Below are positions 7,933 to 14,789 of a DNA stretch of 64,000 nt, in pieces. This stretch comes from Nitrospirillum sp034427435 (GTDB lineage: Bacteria > Pseudomonadota > Alphaproteobacteria > Azospirillales > Azospirillaceae), in contig NZ_JAXQNP010000001.1 of NCBI RefSeq assembly GCF_034427435.1, positions 310,001 through 374,000 of the forward strand. The letters run 5' to 3'. A program made the translations under genes and the position numbers. The notes beneath the pieces are model-generated. The model did not search any database and was not told the origin of the DNA. It saw nothing but the letters and a program-made list of their open reading frames with translations. Every line of letters begins with the position of its first letter. Positions within the stretch are counted from its first letter, which is position 1.

Positions 7933-10182
7933 TCAGAAGGAGTATTGGGCGTAAACGCCGACGGTGCGGTAGGCGTCCAGCGAGGTGTAGTGCAGCAGCC
8001 CCAAGGCGCCGTACTGCTGCCAGCCGGTGGAGAAGTAGGTGTTGAACAGGTTCTTGGCATAGACGCCCAACTGCAGGGCGTCGCCATCCGTGCTGATCCC
8101 GGCCCGCAGGTTGACCAGGCCATAGCCCGGCGTGCGGGAGTATTCCGGCTCCCCCACCACGGTGAACATGGTGGAGCGGTAGCTGTAGCTGACCGTGCCG
8201 TGGAAGGTCACGTCATTGGCGATGGGCTGGTCATAAGCGGCGCTGAGCGTGGTCATCCAGCGCGGGGAGTTCGTCAGCTTCGTGCCCGTGTAGTCCGTGG
8301 TGACGTTGTAGACATAGTCGGTGAACGCCGCGTCCGTGTAGGTGACCGAACCGTTCAGCGTCAGGGCGTCGGTGGCGCGCCACGCCAGGTTCAGCTCCGC
8401 GCCCTTGCTGGTCAGGCCGCCGGCGTTGCCGATCACCACCTGCGACACGACGGCGCCGGGAACGGTGGTCAGGATGGACGCCTGGAAGTCGGTGAACTTC
8501 TCCTCGAACAGGTCGAAGTTGACGCGGACGCGGCGATCCAGCAACTCCGACTTCACGCCGACTTCGTAGCTTTGCACCGTCTCCGCCTTGTAGGGGTCGT
8601 AAAGACTGCCGACGAAGGCGACGCCGCCCGGCTTGTAGCCGGTGGAGTAGGTGCCATACACCATGACGTCGTCGGTGATCTTGTACTGCGGGGAAATGCG
8701 GTAGGAGAAATTCTGCCCGGAAACCGATCCATAGGTCTGGTAGGGCACCTTGCTGGTGCCGATGACCGTGGCCTTGTAGCCGACGATGGGGGTGATATCG
8801 GCGGTGGGGAAGGTCAGCCCCTGCCCGTTGTGGTCATCGCTGAAGCGGCCGCCGAAGGCGATGCTGGCCTTGTCGGTCAGGTTCAGCTTGATCTGGCCGA
8901 AGGCGGCGGCGGTACGGTTGCGCGCCTTGAATCGGGCCTCATTGCCGCTGCCGTAGGGCGAGGTGGTGCTGTAGAAGGTGGTGAGGGGCTGGCCACTGGC
9001 GTTCACCAGCGGCTGGCCGGCCGTGTAAAGCTGCAACTGTGTCTGGTCGGCGGTCAGGACGTTGAAGTAGGCGCCCCCCAGGTACTCCAGGAATTGGCCG
9101 GTGGGCGAGGCCCAGCGCACCTCCTGGCTGAACTTGGTCGTGTCCAGGCGGCCCTGGTTGTAGGGGATGTAGGCGTAGATATTCCCCGGCACCAGGTCGG
9201 CCGGCGTGTCGTTGTCATAGGTGGTGTAGCGCAGGGCGGTGATGGCCGTCAGGGTGTCGCTGCCGATGTCAGCCTTGACCCGCAGAGATCCACCGTATTC
9301 ATCGGTGCGGATGCCGCCTTCGGACCCGTCGGCGCTGTCCACGTTTTCCGTGCCCGGCGTAACGCCCAGGGAGATTTCCGCCGCCGTGACCTTGGCCGGC
9401 GCGCCGGACACGGCCGTCCGCACCGTGGTGTCCCAGTGGTGGGCGTAGTCGCCGGAGGCCAGGATCTCGATGGTGTCCGTCGGCTGGATCAGCAGCTTGG
9501 CGCGGGTGCCGTAATCCTCGAAGGATCCCAGCGTCTTGTGCAGCACCGTGTACTCACCGTGCCCGTCCTGGCCCTGGTAAAAGGCCGACATGCGCAGGGC
9601 CGCCTGGTCGCCCAGCGGCACGTTGACCCGGGCGCTGTCGATCTTGTCGTTGTTCTCGCCGTAGCTGGCGGCCACCTTGCCCGAGAAGCGGCCCAATTCG
9701 GGATCGTTGGTGGTGATGGCGATGACGCCGGAGGTGGCGTTCTTGCCAAACAGGGTGCCCTGGGGGCCCATCAGCACGTCCACGCGCTTGATGTCATCCA
9801 GGCCGGTGAGGCCATTGTCCCGCTGGCCGTCCATGACCACGTCGTCAACCACGATGCTGACCGACTTCTCATTGGAAAAGTCGAAGGACTCGCTGCCAAC
9901 GCCGCGGATCTGGAAGGCCGCGCCCTGGGTGGGGTCGTATTGCAGACCGGGGACCATGTATTGCAGGTCGGTCACTGACTGGTAGCCCGACTCTTCGATC
10001 GCCTTGCCGCTGAGGGAGGTGATGGAGATGGGAACGTCCTGCACGCTTTCGGCCCGGCGTTGCGCCGTCACCACCACCTCTTCCAGGGCCTGCGGGGCGT
10101 CGGACTCAAGTGCCGCGGCGCTGGCGCCGCCCGTGGCCAGCATGGTCGCGCCCATGAGGACGGTGATCCGATTTTTCCACAT
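7933..10182 (-). CDS. TonB-dependent outer-membrane receptor
   Basis: 749 residues: signal peptide (about 1-23), a TonB box region (LEEVVVTAQRR near residue 35), a plug domain (about 45-155) with VPISITSLSG and LMGPQGTLFGKNATSGVI, and a 22-strand beta barrel ending in an aromatic residue (YAQYSF). This is the large subclass common in sphingomonads and Caulobacter, so the substrate cannot be assigned from the family. First gene of an operon with the PI-PLC-like enzyme, and divergent from the tandem-TetR gene, which is the obvious candidate regulator. Confidence 0.93.
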   Translation of the reverse strand: MWKNRITVLMGATMLATGGASAAALESDAPQALEEVVVTAQRRAESVQDVPISITSLSGKAIEESGYQSVTDLQYMVPGLQYDPTQGAAFQIRGVGSESFDFSNEKSVSIVVDDVVMDGQRDNGLTGLDDIKRVDVLMGPQGTLFGKNATSGVIAITTNDPELGRFSGKVAASYGENNDKIDSARVNVPLGDQAALRMSAFYQGQDGHGEYTVLHKTLGSFEDYGTRAKLLIQPTDTIEILASGDYAHHWDTTVRTAVSGAPAKVTAAEISLGVTPGTENVDSADGSEGGIRTDEYGGSLRVKADIGSDTLTAITALRYTTYDNDTPADLVPGNIYAYIPYNQGRLDTTKFSQEVRWASPTGQFLEYLGGAYFNVLTADQTQLQLYTAGQPLVNASGQPLTTFYSTTSPYGSGNEARFKARNRTAAAFGQIKLNLTDKASIAFGGRFSDDHNGQGLTFPTADITPIVGYKATVIGTSKVPYQTYGSVSGQNFSYRISPQYKITDDVMVYGTYSTGYKPGGVAFVGSLYDPYKAETVQSYEVGVKSELLDRRVRVNFDLFEEKFTDFQASILTTVPGAVVSQVVIGNAGGLTSKGAELNLAWRATDALTLNGSVTYTDAAFTDYVYNVTTDYTGTKLTNSPRWMTTLSAAYDQPIANDVTFHGTVSYSYRSTMFTVVGEPEYSRTPGYGLVNLRAGISTDGDALQLGVYAKNLFNTYFSTGWQQYGALGLLHYTSLDAYRTVGVYAQYSF

Positions 10183-10348
10183 CGATGTCTTCCCTGGATT
10201 GGCGGAAACGGGATGGACAGGCGGTCCGCAGCGGGACGGCCGTCCAAAGTCCCGCGACTTTTAACCCAGGACGGGTCGTGCGCCGAATGAAGAGATTATG
10301 ACGGTTGTACGGATTTTAAGCGCCCACACGAACCAGGCGGCACGAGAG

Positions 10349-10377
10349 GGTGGCGTCGGTTTGCTGCGTCCGCCACC
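10349..10377. promoter_or_regulatory. divergent promoter region with GGTGGCG inverted repeat
   Basis: The 308-bp gap between the TBDR and the tandem-TetR gene must hold both promoters. It contains the inverted repeat GGTGGCG (10349-10355) / CGCCACC (10371-10377) with a 15-base spacer, followed by an AT-rich stretch (about 10390-10425). The repeat is a plausible operator for the neighbouring regulator. Nothing else was recognised in the gap. Confidence 0.35.
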
Positions 10378-10490
10378 TTACAGTGAAGGGCAATAATGCT
10401 ATTATTTCCAATCTAAACATGGAAATCCGCGCCATCCAATGGCACCATGCCCCCAATCGAAGCCCCACCTGTCGCCCGCTGTCCTATCCC

Positions 10491-11693
10491 ATGACCGACG
10501 ATCAACAGAACAACTGTACGGACTTGCTGCCCGCCAGCCTCAGGCTGGTCGCCCAGGAGGGCTTGGGGGCGTTGAGCCTGCGGCGCCTGGCGGCCGCGGC
10601 GGAAACCAGCCTGTCGGCCCTGTCCTATCGCTTCGGAAAGAAGGAGCGCCTGATCGCCCAGGTGATCGCCGCCGCCCATGAGCAGGACCGGGACTTCTGG
10701 TGCGAATGGGCCCGTCGGGTGGATGCGATGTCGGGCCTGTCCGGCCTTGCCATCGCGGATATCGCCGAGGCGGTGTTGGTGGCGCTGACGGCCCAGCATC
10801 CGGAGCGCAGCCTGTTTTTTTGCGAACTGGTCCAGGCCAGCGCTTGGGATGAAACGGTGCGTGCGGCGCTGGGGCCTTGGCTGGCGACCCGTCTGGCGTT
10901 CTGGCGACGGCTGTGCGCCAAGGCGGCGCCGGGGACCGCCCCCCAGGTCGACCTTGCCGTCCTGCTGCACGCCTACAGCATCGACGAAACCGCCTTCAGC
11001 CTGAGCCTGAGGGACCACGCTCCCTATGCCTGGCTGCGCAAGCTGGGCTTGCGGCGCCTCTGCACGCCTCACGCCCCGCCGGGAAACAGGGCGGCGGATG
11101 AGCGGCTGTTCCAGGTGTTTTACGATGAATCCGCGACGGTTCCCGACACCGTCGCGCTGGACCGGGAGGATATCGTGCGCACGCCCCTGGAAACCCAGGC
11201 CATGGCGCATGCGGCTGCCCTGATCGTGCGCGAGGGGGCGGAGGCTGTCACCCATCGCGCCGTGGCCAAGGCGGCCAATGTGCCGGCCTCCACCCTGGCC
11301 TATCGCTTCCGGCGCCAGGAAGACCTGCTGAAAGCCGGCCTGGAAGGCATCATCCGGCAGATGTGGCAGGAGGTGGAGGCACCGCCGGCCGGCGCCCCGG
11401 AGGGCGGCAACGCCCCCATCGCGCGCGGCACCTACGCCATCGCCCTGGCGGCGACGCGGCGGCCGGAACTGGTCGCCTGCGCCGCCGCGATGCGGCGCCG
11501 GCGGGGGGAGAACATCAACCGCTACCTGACCGTCCGGACCGGGACGCCCCATCATTATGATCCGCTGACGACCCAAGCCTTGGCGGTCACACGGCTGGGA
11601 CAGCGCATGCTGGAGGGCCGCCATCCCGACCAGATCACGGCCACGGCCGCCGTCGTGCAGGCGTTGGAGACCTGGCTGGGCGCAAAAATTTAA
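10491..11693 (+). CDS. tandem TetR-type transcriptional regulator
   Basis: A 400-residue protein with two TetR N-terminal DNA-binding domains in one chain. The first, about residues 5-55, has LSLRRLAAAAETSLSALSYRF; the second, about 230-285, has VTHRAVAKAANVPASTLAYRF. Each is followed by a helical region of about 120-175 residues that could bind ligand. A usual TetR is about 200 residues, so this is a head-to-tail fusion of two paralogous units. The start at 10491 opens just before the first HTH; upstream in-frame codons are possible. It is divergent from the TBDR-PLC operon, which it may control. Confidence 0.85.
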   Translation: MTDDQQNNCTDLLPASLRLVAQEGLGALSLRRLAAAAETSLSALSYRFGKKERLIAQVIAAAHEQDRDFWCEWARRVDAMSGLSGLAIADIAEAVLVALTAQHPERSLFFCELVQASAWDETVRAALGPWLATRLAFWRRLCAKAAPGTAPQVDLAVLLHAYSIDETAFSLSLRDHAPYAWLRKLGLRRLCTPHAPPGNRAADERLFQVFYDESATVPDTVALDREDIVRTPLETQAMAHAAALIVREGAEAVTHRAVAKAANVPASTLAYRFRRQEDLLKAGLEGIIRQMWQEVEAPPAGAPEGGNAPIARGTYAIALAATRRPELVACAAAMRRRRGENINRYLTVRTGTPHHYDPLTTQALAVTRLGQRMLEGRHPDQITATAAVVQALETWLGAKI

Positions 11694-11753
11694 CACTGGA
11701 CGCACCCCCGGCCGGGTGATGATCCCCGCCCCTCACCAGGTGGGTCCAGGAAC

Positions 11754-13100
11754 GTGCGGTCACCCCGGGCATTTACCGTCCTTGATTGGCCAAGACTGAT
11801 GGTCTTGTCGGCCCCGGGCATCCCGTTCGTCGGCTTCTACGGGTCGATCACCCTGGTTTTCCCAACCTACCTCACCCAGCATTTCGGCTTGTCCCTGGGC
11901 GCGGCCGCCACGTTGTTGGCGGCGGTCCGCCTTTGGGAAACGGCGATCGCCCCGCTGGTGGGGGCGCTATCCGACGCGACCGCCAGCCGCTTCGGCCGCC
12001 GTATCGTCTGGATGGCGGCAGCGACCCCCGTTGTCCTGGCGGCCACCACCCTCCTCTATTTCGCGCCGCCGGACTTGCCGGCCGTTACCATCACGGCGGC
12101 GCTGCTGGCCTTGGGCACCGGCTGGACCATGATCAACGTGCCCCACGGCGCCTGGGCCCTGGAAATCAGCAATCGCACGGAAGACCGCGCCCGCATCTTC
12201 GGCATGCGGCAGTTCGTGGGCTACGGCGCCATGGTCCTGTTCCTGATGGGGCCGGCGGTAACGGAGCGCCTGTGGCCGGACACGGGTGTGGCGGCGCAGA
12301 TGGCCTTGGTCGGCGGCCTCATCCTGGCGTCCTTGCCGGCCAGCATCGCCTTGCTGGGCCGCCTGGTGCCGGAACGGCCGGCGGCGCCCAGCCCGCTGGT
12401 GGCCCGCCAAGTCTGGCGGGTCTATGTCCTGCCGCTGTGCAAGCCGGCGTTCGCGCCCGTGGCGGCGCTGTTCATCGCCATGGGCATCTATACCGCCGTC
12501 GAATCCGCGCTGTACCTGTTTTTGGTGCGCGCGGGCCTGGGGCTGGTGGGATGGGGCATGAGCCTGATGCTGCTGCAATTCACCTGCGGGCTGGCGTCCA
12601 TCCCCCTCTGGCTGGGTGTCCGCCGCCGCTGGGGCACGGTGCCCACCCTGCGCCTCGTGGCGATGGTGCAGGGGCTGTCATCCCTGGCATTGTCCTTCCT
12701 GCCCCACGGCCAATTGGCACCGTTCCTCGGGCTCGCGATCCTGCGCGGCATGGTCAATGGCACGGAGTTCATCCTGATCCGCACCCTGCTGGGCGGACTG
12801 TTGGAAGACCACACCGCCAAGCACGCCGACGTGCCGGCGGCCAGCTATTACGCCTCGTTCCACTTCCTGTTCGATGTCGCCGCCGCCCTTACCACCTTCG
12901 TCGTGTTGCACGCCCTGGCCGGAACCGGCTTCGACCCGCGCGCGGCGGGCGCCACCGGCCCCGATCAGGCGGAACGCATCAAATGGCTGGCGACCATCGC
13001 CTTGAGCCTGCCCCCGCTTCTGACGCTGGGCTTGCTTTGCCGCATGCCGCCACGGCTGGGGGCGCGGATGCCGGCGCCCGCCTCCCCCCTGCCAAGCTGA
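11754..13100 (+). CDS. MFS transporter, GPH (glycoside-pentoside-hexuronide) cation symporter type
   Basis: 448 residues with about 12 membrane helices. Features of the MFS_2/GPH group are visible: GALSDATASRFGRR in the loop between helices 2 and 3, and VPHGAWALEISNRTEDRARIFGMRQF in the central loop. Members import glycosides or sugars with Na+ or H+, and some relatives carry lipids or other solutes. The chosen start is GTG at 11754 with AGGA upstream; an ATG at 11799 is an alternative. It sits 60 bases after the tandem-TetR gene and may share its transcript. It converges with a secreted esterase gene, so uptake of a deacylated sugar is a reasonable guess. Confidence 0.8.
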   Translation: MRSPRAFTVLDWPRLMVLSAPGIPFVGFYGSITLVFPTYLTQHFGLSLGAAATLLAAVRLWETAIAPLVGALSDATASRFGRRIVWMAAATPVVLAATTLLYFAPPDLPAVTITAALLALGTGWTMINVPHGAWALEISNRTEDRARIFGMRQFVGYGAMVLFLMGPAVTERLWPDTGVAAQMALVGGLILASLPASIALLGRLVPERPAAPSPLVARQVWRVYVLPLCKPAFAPVAALFIAMGIYTAVESALYLFLVRAGLGLVGWGMSLMLLQFTCGLASIPLWLGVRRRWGTVPTLRLVAMVQGLSSLALSFLPHGQLAPFLGLAILRGMVNGTEFILIRTLLGGLLEDHTAKHADVPAASYYASFHFLFDVAAALTTFVVLHALAGTGFDPRAAGATGPDQAERIKWLATIALSLPPLLTLGLLCRMPPRLGARMPAPASPLPS

Positions 13101-13109
13101 GCCCGGTGC

Positions 13110-14237
13110 TCACTTCCCCGACCAAACGTCGGGATGGGCATCCATATAGTCACCCAGCGCCTTGGCGATCTTGGCATCGTCCACCAGGCTGGGATGGGCG
13201 TGGCAGCCGGTGAAGGCGATGTCATGCATGGGCAGGAAGGCCACGCGCCGCTCACCCGCCGCCTGCAACTTCTCCGCCACCTTCGCCACCTCCGCCTTGA
13301 TCTCGCCCTCGGCCATGTCGGTCGCCCACAGCAGGAAATAGGCCTGCGGGTTGCGGGCGCGCAGGCCCTGGACGAAGCGGACATACGTCGCCTCGTAGTC
13401 CGCATGCAGGGCGTCGCGCGTCGCCCACTTCTCGCCGGCGTGCAGCGGCGTGGTGAAATCGTTGGTGCCCAAGGCGATGACGATGACCTGCGGATGCCAG
13501 GCCGGGTCCTCATAGCGGACGGCATGGTCGAACAGGATATAGGGGTAGGCCTCCGGCAGGGTGTCGGCGGCGAAGCCGTTGTAATTACGCACGATACCCC
13601 GGCCCGAAATGGCGTTCACCTGATAGTCGGCACCGTAGCGGCCGGCCAGGCGCGGCGCGATCCCCTGCGAGGTGTCGGTGGTGCTCCACACCTCCGACAC
13701 CGTGCACGTCGCCTGGAAGGCCGTCTGGTCCGCCGTGTTGCCATAGCCCACGGTGTGGCTGTCGCCGACGAACTCGATCTGCCGGGTGGGGACCGGCAGG
13801 GGCAGCGCGGCAACACCCGCCGGGGCATAAAAGCCGCCGAAGGTGCTGGGACCGGCCTGGGTCTCGCTGGCCGTATCCACGCGCAGGGTGTGCGCGCCGG
13901 GCCGCAGCCCGGCGACACGGTAGACGCCCGGCGCGGGCTTCACCAGCGCGACCGGCGCGCCGCCGTCGACGCTGACACGCAGGCTGACATCCCCGGGGCC
14001 GACCCGGAACAGCGCCACAGCGCCGCGAAACCGGGTCTCCACATAGGTGCCTGGCCACTGGCGGCGGAAGCCGCCATCGGCACCCTCCGCCAGCACCCGG
14101 CCGCCAATATGGCTGGGCAGCGGGGCGGCACCCGCCGGCAGATCGGCGACCGGCTCGACCTTCGGAACGGCTTCACCAGCCAGGACCGGCCCCGCCGCCA
14201 AGGCGGCCACCATCGTCAAAACGAACAGAGATTTCAC
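13110..14237 (-). CDS. secreted SGNH esterase, carbohydrate esterase family 2-like
   Basis: 375 residues with a signal peptide (about 1-20, ending VLAGEA), an N-terminal beta-sandwich (about 40-150) and a C-terminal SGNH hydrolase domain. The nucleophile is in VGDSHTVGYGN, the oxyanion Asn in ALGTNDF and the catalytic His near the C-terminus in HPSLVDD. This layout is that of CE2 enzymes, which remove acetyl groups from xylan or glucomannan. GTG at 14237 is preferred because GGGAGGA lies 6 bases upstream; the longer open frame adds a non-hydrophobic leader. The gene converges with the GPH transporter, 9 bases apart. Confidence 0.82.
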   Translation of the reverse strand: MKSLFVLTMVAALAAGPVLAGEAVPKVEPVADLPAGAAPLPSHIGGRVLAEGADGGFRRQWPGTYVETRFRGAVALFRVGPGDVSLRVSVDGGAPVALVKPAPGVYRVAGLRPGAHTLRVDTASETQAGPSTFGGFYAPAGVAALPLPVPTRQIEFVGDSHTVGYGNTADQTAFQATCTVSEVWSTTDTSQGIAPRLAGRYGADYQVNAISGRGIVRNYNGFAADTLPEAYPYILFDHAVRYEDPAWHPQVIVIALGTNDFTTPLHAGEKWATRDALHADYEATYVRFVQGLRARNPQAYFLLWATDMAEGEIKAEVAKVAEKLQAAGERRVAFLPMHDIAFTGCHAHPSLVDDAKIAKALGDYMDAHPDVWSGK

Positions 14238-14539
14238 CGCTGATCCTCCCAACCGCCCTTCCTTGGGCGCCCCCACCGGGCAAAGCCGCCGGAGAGTAAC
14301 GATACCGCCGGCCGGCTTCCAGCCCGGAACGGCGGATGACGCCGCGCGGTCGTGGGGACCTGCCGGGAGCCGGTCAAAAAACGCCTGAGTCTCGTCTCCT
14401 GGCCCGGCTTGCGACAGCTAAGGACACCCCCGAAACCGCCGCCACCGACCCATTGGCGCCCGGAATGATGGTGCAAATGACACACTTACGCCCCCAAATT
14501 CGCAATGTTCAGATTTTTGTCGCCCCTACCCACACCCTG

Positions 14540-14553
14540 TGGTAGCGTTACCA
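14540..14553. promoter_or_regulatory. LacI-type palindrome TGGTAGCGTTACCA upstream of TBDR
   Basis: A 14-bp near-perfect palindrome (TGGTA arms around a CG centre) about 240 bases upstream of the 982-residue TBDR. It resembles the TGGTAGCGCTAACA class of LacI-family operators known upstream of sugar-uptake TBDR genes in Xanthomonas. No LacI-family gene is present in this window. The rest of the 552-bp gap (14238-14789) holds the esterase promoter and no recognisable gene. Confidence 0.55.
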
Positions 14554-14571
14554 TTGCATAGGGTTGGGGCT

Positions 14572-14587
14572 TACCACGACAGTGGTA
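14572..14587. promoter_or_regulatory. inverted repeat TACCAC-GACA-GTGGTA
   Basis: Perfect 6-bp arms with a 4-base spacer, using the same TGGTA/TACCA half-site as the neighbouring palindrome at 14540. It lies 32 bases downstream of that site, close to three helical turns, which would suit cooperative binding. Confidence 0.4.
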
Positions 14588-14689
14588 GTTTTAGAATTAC
14601 TCTAGCGAATGGGAGGAAGGGCGCAGGTCGGCAAGTGATGCCGCCTGCCTGCATGACATAAGCCTTACGCGGTATTTTGCATATAAATA

Positions 14690-14712
14690 TGATAGCGCTA
14701 ACAGAAACTGTT
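14690..14712. promoter_or_regulatory. TGATAGCGCTAACA operator overlapping AACAG-AAA-CTGTT
   Basis: TGATAGCGCTAACA (14690-14703) differs by one base from the Xanthomonas xyl-box consensus as I recall it. It overlaps a second inverted repeat, AACAG-AAA-CTGTT (14700-14712). It sits about 80-100 bases before the TBDR start, where a repressor would act. Together with the sites at 14540 and 14572 it suggests LacI-family control by a sugar signal. Confidence 0.55.
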
Positions 14713-14789
14713 GGCGTGCCCGTATTTATCTGCCCCCGTGTCGGCATATCACAAACAAAACCGTCTTTTTAAGACTAGGGAGGGATAAT

